8,851 nt of DNA, taken from contig RGGS01000036.1 of the NCBI GenBank assembly GCA_010024525.1, positions 1-8,851 of the forward strand, written 5' to 3'. The stretch comes from Verrucomicrobiota bacterium. GTDB taxonomy: Bacteria; Verrucomicrobiota; Verrucomicrobiia; Methylacidiphilales; Verrucolacustridaceae. Under the pieces are notes generated by a model. That model saw only the letters and a program-made list of their open reading frames with translations. It was not told the DNA's origin and ran no database searches. Made by a program: the position numbers and the translations under genes. Each line of letters begins with the position of its first letter. The stretch's first letter is position 1. Below, piece by piece: positions 1-7,273 of this stretch.

Positions 1-35
1 CCTTCTCTAACTCTTCATACGATCCAAGCCTCTCC

Positions 36-692
36 GTGCCAGCACGTCCCTCCACGAATCTCTCCATCCGCAGCGGACAGATTGTTCAGCGACTTAAACA
101 AGCCTATCCGAACGCCCACTGCGAGTTACATCACCGTAACGCTTTGGAATTGCTGATGGCCACCATTCTTTCGGCCCAATGCACGGATGAAAGGGTTAAC
201 AAAGTGACTCCCGCCCTTTTTGCCCGATGCCGCACCGCAAGGGACTACGCCGAAATCCCCCTGCCCGAGTTGGAGTCCATCATTCGCACCACCGGCTTCT
301 TTCGGGCCAAGGCAAAATCCATCCAAGGCTGCGCTCGCCGCCTGCTTGACAAGCACCGGGGCGGTGTCCCCAAAACAATGGAGGAACTTCACCAATTGCC
401 GGGCGTCGGGAGAAAGACTGCCAATGTGGTTCTCGGGAACGCTTTCCACTTGGCCGAAGGAATTGTCGTGGATACCCACGTGGGCCGCCTCTCCCGCCGC
501 CTGGGCCTGACCCGCCATCAGGATCCCGTGAAAGTGGAGCAAGCCTTGGTCAAAATTGTGCCGAAAGCGGACTGGACCCTTTTCTCCCACCTCCTGATCT
601 GGCACGGTCGCCGCCGTTGCTCCGCCCGCAAACCCGACTGCACACATTGCGAAATTTCCACTCTTTGCCCGAAACGCGGAATTCACAGGTAA
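36..692 (+). CDS. nth: Endonuclease III (DNA glycosylase / AP lyase)
   Basis: Bifunctional base-excision-repair enzyme that removes oxidised pyrimidines and cleaves the abasic site by beta-elimination; cytoplasmic. The 218 residues match the family's usual ~210. Seen directly: the conserved LLMATILSAQCTD core (residues 39-51), the helix-hairpin-helix LPGVGRKTANVV (121-132) with the catalytic lysine K127, the catalytic aspartate D146 in VDTHVGR, and a C-terminal [4Fe-4S] loop C195-x6-C202-x2-C205-x5-C211. All key residues are present, so it should be active. The start shown is a GTG with no clear Shine-Dalgarno. The frame stays open upstream to the window edge, so the true start could lie further left; alignment with E. 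coli Nth (which begins near residue 11 here) makes a long extension unnecessary. It is convergent with the giant exoprotein gene, whose stop lies 56 bp downstream, and nothing links the two functionally. Confidence 0.95.
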   Translation: MPARPSTNLSIRSGQIVQRLKQAYPNAHCELHHRNALELLMATILSAQCTDERVNKVTPALFARCRTARDYAEIPLPELESIIRTTGFFRAKAKSIQGCARRLLDKHRGGVPKTMEELHQLPGVGRKTANVVLGNAFHLAEGIVVDTHVGRLSRRLGLTRHQDPVKVEQALVKIVPKADWTLFSHLLIWHGRRRCSARKPDCTHCEISTLCPKRGIHR

Positions 693-741
693 AGCCCGAC
701 GTCCCGGCAGGCCGTTTTGCAAGTTCTCCCGCCTTCCACCC

Positions 742-760
742 CTGCCGCCTACGGTGGCAG
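742..760. terminator. Short hairpin between convergent genes (weak terminator candidate)
   Basis: An 8-bp stem (CTGCCGCC / GGTGGCAG, one G-T wobble) closes a three-base loop. It covers the last codons and stop of the giant minus-strand gene, about 50 bp beyond the nth stop. Neither strand has a T-run after it, so it is not a classical intrinsic terminator; its position between convergent genes is the main support. The rest of the 693-748 spacer shows nothing else. Confidence 0.22.
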
Positions 761-3700
761 TGTCGCCTCCACCTTGAGGAATCCCTGTCCAGACGAAGTC
801 GGCAAGGTTGCCTCATACCGCTTGTAACCGGTCGGCACACCATTGGTGTTGGTAGATAGCTGTGGCGTGATGCTATTGGAAAACCCTCCGCTGAGGCTGG
901 TTCCGGATTTCACCGCGTAGGTGATTCCCCCGGCATCTTTCTGCAGGAACGTCAATTTCACTTGGTTAGTCTCCTGACTCAGCGTCGCCAGATTCCCGCC
1001 TGAATGGGTAGGATTGAGACCAAAGGCATACTCCTGCGCATTGCTCCAGCCATCCCCATCCGGATCGGCGCTGGAGGAGGCATTCGCGCCGCTCAACCCG
1101 TACCCGTCCGCCCAACTGCTCAGCGGATTGGCGTTGACCGTCAGACTTACCATGGTCGTCACCGTATTGTAGTTAGCCGAATCCGCTGGCGTGAACGCAA
1201 CTTGATAGCTTCCCGAGGAACTCGGCACCGTGTCGGGCGAGCTCCAAGCGAAGGTTCCGGGGACCGTTGCCGTTCCTCCGCTGAGGATGGAACTGCCAAG
1301 AGACTGGCCAGTGCCGATGGCGGAGGCGGTTGGTGGTGCCGTGATAGATGGGGTGGCCTTGGTCACCTGAACTGTCCGCGTCAGGGTTTGGCTCACGTTG
1401 CCAGCGGTATCCGAAACCACATAACTCAACGTGTAGTTACCCGCCGCCCAGCCCACCGACGCCAGCGTGTAGGGTCTCATGACCTGAACATAGGCAGATA
1501 CGTCACCATCCACGGCATCTGTCGCGGTGGCACCGGGATCGCTGAAAGTGGATCCATAGGTCAACTGAATGGAATTGGACCCGACCAGGGTGATCAAAGG
1601 AGGCGTCTGATCGGTAACATACACCGTACGGCTGGCCGAGGATGTGTTTCCCGCTACATCGGAGGAACTGTACGTCACCGCATAGGCGCCCACCACGCTC
1701 GGATTCACCGGGTTGTTGGTGCTGACCGCCCGGTTGGTGGCCCCATCCAAGGCGCTGGCTCCGGCATCCATGTAGGTGCTCCCATGCGCGATCGTGACTG
1801 GATTCGTTCCCGCCATGGTGATGACCGGCCCGTCCTGATCCTTGGCCCGCAAGGCGTTGATGAACGTGGTGTTCCCGGTGCTGTTGGGGGATCCAAATAT
1901 CAGCGTGCTCGAGGTGACAGCACCCGTACTCGAATAAAAGTCGGCCAACGTGGCATTGCTGTTGAGGGCCCCCACCATGGTTCGACTGCCACCATTCAAC
2001 GTTTGGGTGATATTCATCTTCTTACCCTTGAAGTTGTTGTACTGGGTTCCCGGGCTGCCTACCGCCAGCAGATGGATGCCCCCGGCAACGCCTTCGGATC
2101 CGGCGTCGGCCGTCTTGATCATGACCATTTCGGTATTGCCCAAATCAAACCCTCCGGCGGCGGTGGTGAAGTAATTAGTATTTCCTAGGTTCACGCGCAG
2201 GAGGAAATCAGACGAATCCAAATCCTCGACTGAGGAGGTTCCGGCGGAAAGCACGATGAGAGTCCCCGCCTTGACCCGCGACCAGAGCACGACGTCATTG
2301 AAGACAAATTTTCCACCCTGATCGCTGCCCATGTTGTTATTGAAATCTTTGATTGTCATGCCCCGCATATCTAACGGCGGAGCCTGATTCGTATAGCCCG
2401 TGACCAGAATTTCGATTTTGTCACTGGAACCGTTGTTCCAGAACTTGTTGATCACCGCGGCTAGCGGAATGGCATCCTGCTCAGCGGTGGTCATGGTCCT
2501 CAGTCGGTAGGTACCGGTGGAGACCCCGTTACTGTTGGAAGCCGTGACCGTAAAGAAATTGGTCCGGGAGACATTGGTGGAGATCCCGCTGATGGTTCCG
2601 TTGGTGGCATTGATACTGAATCCGGCTGGAAGCCCGGAGGCACTGAAGACAAAGGTGGCGTTGGTGTTGGTTCCTCCGACCGTCACTTGCGAACTGAAGC
2701 TGCTGTTGGTGTAGACGGAGCCCGTCATCGGCGAGGAGAACGCAGGTCCCGCCGCCAAAACACCACCGGAGAGGGCCAAGAGTTGGTTGCTGGCACCGCC
2801 CCCCGAATGTGTGACGGCCTCCGAGAGAGTGCCGGCTGGGGCGGAACTGCGGACACGCACATAAAGGGTGGTGTTACTGAGCACTCCCCCGTTGGGCACA
2901 AGGGTCACAGTGGAGGCAAAAGAGTTGCTGGCCGTGCCGATTTCGAAGTTGGTCGGGGAACTGACCGTGATCGCTCCCTTGAGGGAACTGCCGGACAGGA
3001 CGTAGCTCTGGCTTCCACTCGCCGTTCCGGTGATGGTGCTGAATCCAGCCAAGGTGTTGGTGGAAAGGGTCAGAATGGGCGTGGGCGAGGAAACAATTCC
3101 TGAAACTGAGAGGTTCCGAGAAACCGCGCCCGCCGAAACATGGGAAACCGCGCCCGTGTAACTTCCAACGGTGGCCGAGGCTGCCAACCGCACATAAAGC
3201 AAAACATTCGAGAGAGCTCCCGAAACCGGGGCAAGGCTAAGAGAAGGTGAGAAACTTACGTTATTCGAGCTCACTTCAAACGCTGCGGGCGCAGTCACGT
3301 TCACCGCATTACTTAGATTCACACCGGCGAGGTTATAGATCTGGCTTACCCCGGGGGTTCCGGCAACGGATCCAAATCCCGTCAACGAGGAGACGGAAAG
3401 GCTTAGCGTCGGCGTGATGGATTGAACCGTCCCCGAAACGGCCACCGACAAGGGAGCAGCATCTCCTCCCGCATGGCCGATGCTTCCCGAGATCGCTCCC
3501 ACGGCGGCGTTGGTATGAATCCGGACGTAGATCGGCACGGCAGACAGGGTTCCGTTGTTGGTCACGGAGAGGGTGCCGGCAAAAGAGCTATTGTTGAGGC
3601 TGATTTCAAAATTGGCGGGAGCCGTCACCGTGATGGGCCCCGTCAGATGGCTGCCCGAGAGGGTGTAATTTTGGGACGTGGAGACGGATCCGGCGTAGGC

Positions 3701-6700
3701 ACTAAAGGAATTCAAGCTGGCGACGGATGTGCTCATGGAGGGTTGGACAACCGAGCCACTGAGGGTCAAGGCTTGGGAAGCGGCGTCCCCTCCTTCATGC
3801 AGGATTGATCCCGATAATGATCCCGCCACGGTGGGCAGGCTGATTCGCACGTAGACCTGCTGGGCATTCAAGCTGCCTGCGCTTGGCAGCAGGAGCAGGT
3901 TGTCGGTGAAGGTGACGTTATCGGTGCTGATTTCAAAACCGGCGGGGGCGGTCACGGTGATGCCGCCGGTCAGTTCCGTTCCGCTCACCGTGTAACTTTG
4001 CGAGGCGGACACCACCCCCACGCGGGTACTCAAACCGCCAAGGGAACTGGTGGAAAGGGTTAGTTGGGGTTGGATGACCGTTCCCACCACCGCAAGATTC
4101 TGACCCAAGGCACCTCCCCCGCTATGAGTTACCGTACCTGAATTGGTACCCAAGGGAGCGTTGGTAGCCAAACGCAGGTAAAGGGTTTTGGCAGACAAGG
4201 CTCCGCCCATGGGAGCGATCGTTAAGCTGCTTCCAAAGGTGACGCTGTCATCGCTGATGGCGAAATACGCGGGCGCCGTGACGGTCACACTATTGGTCAG
4301 GTTAGTTCCGGAAATAGTGTAGGTCCGGATCGAACCTTCCTTGCCGAGAATAGAGGACAACCCGATGAGAGAGTTGGTGGAAAGGGTCAAAACCGGATCC
4401 AAGACGGTAAGAAGCAGAATCTGGGAGTCGCTGCCAAGGCTATTGCTGGCCGTAATGGCGACGTTGTACGTGCCGGTGGCCGTCGGGGTTCCGGTGATGA
4501 TTCCCGAAGAGTTGCTCAACCCCGGAGGCAGACCAGTCATCTCAAATGAGGTGGCGGCCGGGTTGGCTGACACCGAGAAATTGAATGGACTGCGCAAGTA
4601 AGCGGTGGTGGAGGAGGCACTGGTGATCGTGGGAGCGTTGGAATTTTTCAACAGGGTGAGGGTGAGATTTCGGGTTCCCTCTCCCGCCGAATTGATGGCC
4701 GAAAGGCCGATCGTATAAGTGCCGGGTGTAGTCTGGTTGGTTCCGGAGATCAGACCTTTGGTGGTATCGATCGTCAAACCGTTTGGCAATCCGGAGGCGT
4801 TATAGGAAATAGGATTGTTGCTGGCGGTGATCTGATACGAAAAGCCGGCGTAGTTGGTGGCCGTGACCGCATTGGGGCTGGTAATGACAGGAGTGATTGC
4901 AGGAATAGAAATTATGCCATCAATTGCCAGATCATCACCGGCAGAATTATTGATGTAACCGGTTCCGCCACTGCCGGAGGCTCCATAGAGCACAAGTCGA
5001 AGGGTGATTTGTGTTCCACCTGAGATACTTTGCAAATCAGGCAACTGCTTTAGATCGATAGGGCCGTGTGAATTGCCCGCCGACGTAGTATTGGACCAAG
5101 TAATTTCCGAACCAATATTGGCATAATTGTTGGTGCCAATCTGATATTGCCACTGGCCGTAGGCCGGACCGCTACTTGAACGTCGGAAGTTGTAGGGTGC
5201 AATCGCGGAAAGAGAGAGAACGCTATTGCTGGCAGTCGTTAAGGTAAGGCTGAAAAAGTTGGTTTGGGAGATGGCTTCCGTGGAGTTGGTAGCCCCATCG
5301 AAACCAGTCCCCCCCCATGTGTTACTAGCAGCCGTTCCCGACAAGGTTACCCCGGAACCCCTAAACAGATTCGCACTGGAAATACTGATATGGTTTGAGG
5401 TGGCGAGAAAAGGAGAAGGACCAAAATTGGTTAAACCTGAAACCTCCCAAGCCGCTAGCCTGTTGGTTGCTCCTGAGGTGTTTGTGATGACATTGCCAGA
5501 AACCAAAAGGTTCGTGGAAAGTATCGTGGAATACGCATTGGATACCGTACCTGAATTGGCTCCCAGGACTGCATTGGAAGAAAGCCGGACATAGACCGTG
5601 TTCGAAAGCGAACCTCCTATAGGAAGTATGGTCATATTTGTTCCATACCCGCTGGCGTTAGTGAGACTGATTTCGTAACCCAATGGCGCACTGATGTTGA
5701 GGTTGCCATTTGTCAAATTCCTACCAGAAACCGTATAACTTTTGCTGGTGCTGGCGCTGCCTTGAAGCGCGGAAAATCCGGTCAGACTCGCCGTGGATAG
5801 GGTGAGCGAAGGTTGATTCGAACCCACCGTGCCCGAGACGGAAAGGTTTTGCGTGGTGGCCCCTCCCCCGCTGTGCGTGACTGTGCCGGAAACAGATCCA
5901 AGAGGTGCGTTGGATTTGATTCGAACATACACGGTCTGGGAGACATTCCCGGCGTTGGAAATTGTCTGGCTACCCGCAAAACTGCTGTTGTCCAGGCTGA
6001 CCTCAAAGTTCGTGGGCGCGGTGACGGTGATGCTTCCCGTCAGGTTGGACCCGTTCACCGTGTAACTTTGGCTGGTTCCCGCCGACCCCTCGATCGCGGC
6101 CAAGGTGCTGATGGCCCCGGTGGAAAGACTCAGGGCTGGCTCCGTCCCGCTGGCCACCGTGAAATTGGCGGCACTGAAGTCAGTTCCTCCCGTTCCAGTC
6201 ACGGTGATGGGGCCGGTGGTGGCTCCCACCGGTACCGTGGCCGTAATGGTGGTTCCGCCGGACACGCTGGCCGTGGCCGTTGCCCCGTTAAACTGCACCG
6301 TCGGAGTCGTGCCAAAGTTGTATCCGGTGATGGTGACGGTGGTGCCGGCCGGGCCGGTGGCGGGACTGAAACCGGTGATCACGGTCGGCTGGTTTGGTCC
6401 GGTGCCTGTATCCACCACGTTTTTCAAATAGGTGGCCACGGCCGGATTGACGCTCGAAAAGAAATTGAGTCCCGTCACCGTCTCGATTTCCTCGACCGAG
6501 GTGAGATAGCTCTGCCAAGTTCCCAAACCAGTACTGACGTTGGGAGTCAGGATGGCGAGGACGCGGCAACTGGTGTTGATTCTTTGATTGGCCGGGGTCG
6601 TGCTGGTGGCATTGGGAATGACCACCGCGATTTTCCAAACGGATCCCGGCATGGACATCTGGTTGTTGATCCGTCCTCCCGTGAATTCGGACGGGCCGCA

Positions 6701-7273
6701 GATGATGAGAACTTCGCTCCCCCCGGCGGCCAGCGTCCGGCAGTAATCCTCAAACTGGGCCCACAAACCCTGGTTGTTCGCAGCCGCTTGCGGGATGATG
6801 TTACTCATCCGAAAAAGCACGGCGTTGTCGTTGTAGGTGGTCGTGCGGTCGGCTGAAGGGCACATGTGCCCCCGATCCAAAGAGATGCCGTTGTAGGTGC
6901 CGAAGGTGGCGGTTCCGATCTTTAGATACCCGCTGGGCAAAAGTTCCTCCACCGCCCACGCGTCCGTGCGAGCCTGGGTTCCATCGTCCGCCAAGGAGTA
7001 GCTCCAACTGACCCAGTTGGCCTGGTGGGTGTCGTCGTTGTAGGACAACACATACTGGGAACGGGAAATCAGGTAGTTGGTCCGAACCAACGGATCGGTG
7101 ACTGCCCCGGAGGGATTTCCCAAAGCCATCTGATAATCGACCCCCAGTCTTGCCCATGACCCACTCGGAGCCGCCAATACTAGGAACGTCCAAAATAAAA
7201 ACATGAGGCGACCCCTGCGGACCAAAGCGCAAGGATCACTCATGCGGAGGAGGAAGCTCCGGATGAAATGCAT
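749..7273 (-). CDS. Giant secreted DNA/RNA non-specific endonuclease with Ig-like repeat stalk
   Basis: A 2174-residue predicted exported protein. Order by residue: signal peptide to about A41 (arginine-rich stretch, hydrophobic core 24-35, GSWA cleavage site); Endonuclease_NS nuclease about 60-285; IPT/TIG 296-373; ~105-residue repeats 1-2 at 378-596; jelly-roll-like domain 604-793; two He_PIG-like Ig domains 797-957; repeats 3-7 at 960-1505; third He_PIG-like domain 1508-1592; lamin-tail-like domain 1597-1812; two DUF5011-like domains 1813-1971; a further Ig-like domain 1973-2047; calcium motif DPDGDGWSNAQEY at 2070-2082; C-terminal beta domain to the end. The active site is intact (D133-R134-G135-H136, N167, E175). 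The only cysteines after the signal peptide are C138, C178, C192 and C236, all in the nuclease, which suits disulfides outside the cell. Start is uncertain: M1, M11 and M24 are all possible. M24 has AGGGG at seven-base spacing, whereas M11 keeps the arginine-rich n-region. Probable role (inference): digestion of extracellular nucleic acid at or beyond the cell surface. The frame is unbroken. Confidence 0.9.
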   Translation of the reverse strand: MHFIRSFLLRMSDPCALVRRGRLMFLFWTFLVLAAPSGSWARLGVDYQMALGNPSGAVTDPLVRTNYLISRSQYVLSYNDDTHQANWVSWSYSLADDGTQARTDAWAVEELLPSGYLKIGTATFGTYNGISLDRGHMCPSADRTTTYNDNAVLFRMSNIIPQAAANNQGLWAQFEDYCRTLAAGGSEVLIICGPSEFTGGRINNQMSMPGSVWKIAVVIPNATSTTPANQRINTSCRVLAILTPNVSTGLGTWQSYLTSVEEIETVTGLNFFSSVNPAVATYLKNVVDTGTGPNQPTVITGFSPATGPAGTTVTITGYNFGTTPTVQFNGATATASVSGGTTITATVPVGATTGPITVTGTGGTDFSAANFTVASGTEPALSLSTGAISTLAAIEGSAGTSQSYTVNGSNLTGSITVTAPTNFEVSLDNSSFAGSQTISNAGNVSQTVYVRIKSNAPLGSVSGTVTHSGGGATTQNLSVSGTVGSNQPSLTLSTASLTGFSALQGSASTSKSYTVSGRNLTNGNLNISAPLGYEISLTNASGYGTNMTILPIGGSLSNTVYVRLSSNAVLGANSGTVSNAYSTILSTNLLVSGNVITNTSGATNRLAAWEVSGLTNFGPSPFLATSNHISISSANLFRGSGVTLSGTAASNTWGGTGFDGATNSTEAISQTNFFSLTLTTASNSVLSLSAIAPYNFRRSSSGPAYGQWQYQIGTNNYANIGSEITWSNTTSAGNSHGPIDLKQLPDLQSISGGTQITLRLVLYGASGSGGTGYINNSAGDDLAIDGIISIPAITPVITSPNAVTATNYAGFSYQITASNNPISYNASGLPNGLTIDTTKGLISGTNQTTPGTYTIGLSAINSAGEGTRNLTLTLLKNSNAPTITSASSTTAYLRSPFNFSVSANPAATSFEMTGLPPGLSNSSGIITGTPTATGTYNVAITASNSLGSDSQILLLTVLDPVLTLSTNSLIGLSSILGKEGSIRTYTISGTNLTNSVTVTAPAYFAISDDSVTFGSSLTIAPMGGALSAKTLYLRLATNAPLGTNSGTVTHSGGGALGQNLAVVGTVIQPQLTLSTSSLGGLSTRVGVVSASQSYTVSGTELTGGITVTAPAGFEISTDNVTFTDNLLLLPSAGSLNAQQVYVRISLPTVAGSLSGSILHEGGDAASQALTLSGSVVQPSMSTSVASLNSFSAYAGSVSTSQNYTLSGSHLTGPITVTAPANFEISLNNSSFAGTLSVTNNGTLSAVPIYVRIHTNAAVGAISGSIGHAGGDAAPLSVAVSGTVQSITPTLSLSVSSLTGFGSVAGTPGVSQIYNLAGVNLSNAVNVTAPAAFEVSSNNVSFSPSLSLAPVSGALSNVLLYVRLAASATVGSYTGAVSHVSAGAVSRNLSVSGIVSSPTPILTLSTNTLAGFSTITGTASGSQSYVLSGSSLKGAITVSSPTNFEIGTASNSFASTVTLVPNGGVLSNTTLYVRVRSSAPAGTLSEAVTHSGGGASNQLLALSGGVLAAGPAFSSPMTGSVYTNSSFSSQVTVGGTNTNATFVFSASGLPAGFSINATNGTISGISTNVSRTNFFTVTASNSNGVSTGTYRLRTMTTAEQDAIPLAAVINKFWNNGSSDKIEILVTGYTNQAPPLDMRGMTIKDFNNNMGSDQGGKFVFNDVVLWSRVKAGTLIVLSAGTSSVEDLDSSDFLLRVNLGNTNYFTTAAGGFDLGNTEMVMIKTADAGSEGVAGGIHLLAVGSPGTQYNNFKGKKMNITQTLNGGSRTMVGALNSNATLADFYSSTGAVTSSTLIFGSPNSTGNTTFINALRAKDQDGPVITMAGTNPVTIAHGSTYMDAGASALDGATNRAVSTNNPVNPSVVGAYAVTYSSSDVAGNTSSASRTVYVTDQTPPLITLVGSNSIQLTYGSTFSDPGATATDAVDGDVSAYVQVMRPYTLASVGWAAGNYTLSYVVSDTAGNVSQTLTRTVQVTKATPSITAPPTASAIGTGQSLGSSILSGGTATVPGTFAWSSPDTVPSSSGSYQVAFTPADSANYNTVTTMVSLTVNANPLSSWADGYGLSGANASSSADPDGDGWSNAQEYAFGLNPTHSGGNLATLSQETNQVKLTFLQKDAGGITYAVKSGTSLSGGFSNSITPQLSTNTNGVPTGYKRYEATLPTSSGQGFLKVEATLPP
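752..1120 (-). other. Thrombospondin-3-like calcium motif and C-terminal domain
   Basis: Residues 2052-2174. DPDGDGWSNAQEYAFGLNP (2070-2088) is a Dx[DN]xDG-type calcium loop followed by the E-Y-GLNP continuation usual in verrucomicrobial and planctomycete exoproteins. The ~85 residues after it form beta strands (VKLTFL, ITYAVKSG, FLKVEA) and end in TLPP. There is no hydrophobic helix with a basic tail, so neither a PEP-CTERM nor an LPXTG anchor is present. Sorting probably uses this C-terminal domain or simple release; that is inference. Confidence 0.65.
1838..2485 (-). other. Lamin-tail-like domain
   Basis: Residues 1597-1812. The lamin-tail pattern is recognisable: LAAVINKFWNNGSSDKIEIL at the start, LDMRGMTIKDF, then GGKFVFND before VKAGTLIVLS, a NTEMVMIKTAD strand, and a closing FGSPNSTGN. 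In bacteria such domains occur in secreted or membrane-linked proteins, frequently with nucleases or phosphatases, where they are thought to tether the enzyme. It lies far from the N-terminal nuclease here, beyond the whole repeat array. Confidence 0.6.
2759..4396 (-). repeat. Ig-like ~105-residue repeats, block B (copies 3-7)
   Basis: Five consecutive copies at residues 960-1066, 1069-1176, 1178-1283, 1288-1394 and 1399-1505, with linkers of only a few residues. Each carries the LSTxSLxGFS opening, an SYTxSGxxLT strand, ITVTAPxxFEIS, a GGxLS turn before LYVR, and a closing VSGxV. Similarity is clear in protein but modest in DNA: copies 3 and 7 share the 17-mer gttggtggaaagggtca (plus-strand 4373-4389 and 3056-3072), and copies 1 and 4 share tcaccgtgtaactttg (6055-6070 and 3985-4000). 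This suggests old duplication followed by divergence, not recent expansion. Probably an extended rod. Confidence 0.82.
4895..5464 (-). other. Jelly-roll-like domain inserted between repeat blocks
   Basis: Residues 604-793. Opens with AAWEVSGLTNFG, then LFRGSGVTLSG, WGGTGFDG, a SLSAIAPYNFRRSSSGP segment, QWQYQIGTNNYANIG, an ITLRLVLYGASGSGGTGYI segment and a final DDLAIDGII. This pattern recurs in secreted multidomain proteins of environmental bacteria, often beside lamin-tail domains or nucleases, and looks like a carbohydrate-binding-type beta sandwich. The family name and the binding function are inference. The underlying DNA is visibly lower in GC than the rest of the gene. Confidence 0.55.
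5486..6142 (-). repeat. Ig-like ~105-residue repeats, block A (copies 1-2)
   Basis: Two tandem copies of a beta-rich module at residues 378-483 and 488-596, just after the IPT/TIG domain. Common pattern: LSLST at the start, SxSYTVxGxNLT, ITVTAP, FEISxxNxSF, a YVR strand, SNAxLGxxSGTV, and VSGxV at the end. Copy 1 is close to the consensus, including VTHSGGGA (465-472). Copy 2 is the most divergent: it has NLNISAP for ITVTAP and lacks the HSGGGA turn. No function can be assigned beyond a structural or adhesive stalk. Confidence 0.8.
6419..7096 (-). other. Endonuclease_NS (NUC1) catalytic domain of the giant protein
   Basis: This is the only enzymatic domain recognisable in the giant protein. 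The signature DRGHMCPSADR (residues 133-143) supplies the general-base histidine H136. SNIIPQAAANNQGLW (157-171) supplies the metal-binding asparagine N167, and E175 follows eight residues later, the same spacing as N119 and E127 in Serratia nuclease. The family is Mg-dependent and cuts single- and double-stranded DNA and RNA without sequence preference. At ~225 residues the domain is complete. Four cysteines in it could make two disulfides. By homology I expect an active sugar-non-specific nuclease; the substrate in nature is not shown by the sequence. Confidence 0.88.

Noticed and set aside
705..718. CGGCAGGCCG followed by TTTT after nth, as an intrinsic terminator
   Set aside because: The stem would be four base pairs with a two-base loop, too small to fold stably.
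126..722. A 198-codon minus-strand frame covering nth
   Set aside because: Antisense to endonuclease III, whose catalytic and Fe-S residues are all intact in the plus-strand frame.
1004..2188. A 394-codon open frame on the plus strand opposite the giant gene
   Set aside because: The translation is rich in Arg, Gly and His with no domain or hydrophobic core pattern. It is antisense to the well-supported DUF5011 and lamin-tail-like domains and has no proper start signal; it arises from codon bias on the other strand.
2759..4396. Tandem repeats as a possible CRISPR or minisatellite array
   Set aside because: The period is about 320 bases, reading frame is kept throughout, and similarity is at the protein level; these are protein-domain repeats.
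5813..6856. A 347-codon open frame on the plus strand opposite the nuclease and first repeat
   Set aside because: Same low-complexity Arg/Gly-rich shadow pattern; the minus strand here encodes the nuclease active site and the IPT/TIG domain.
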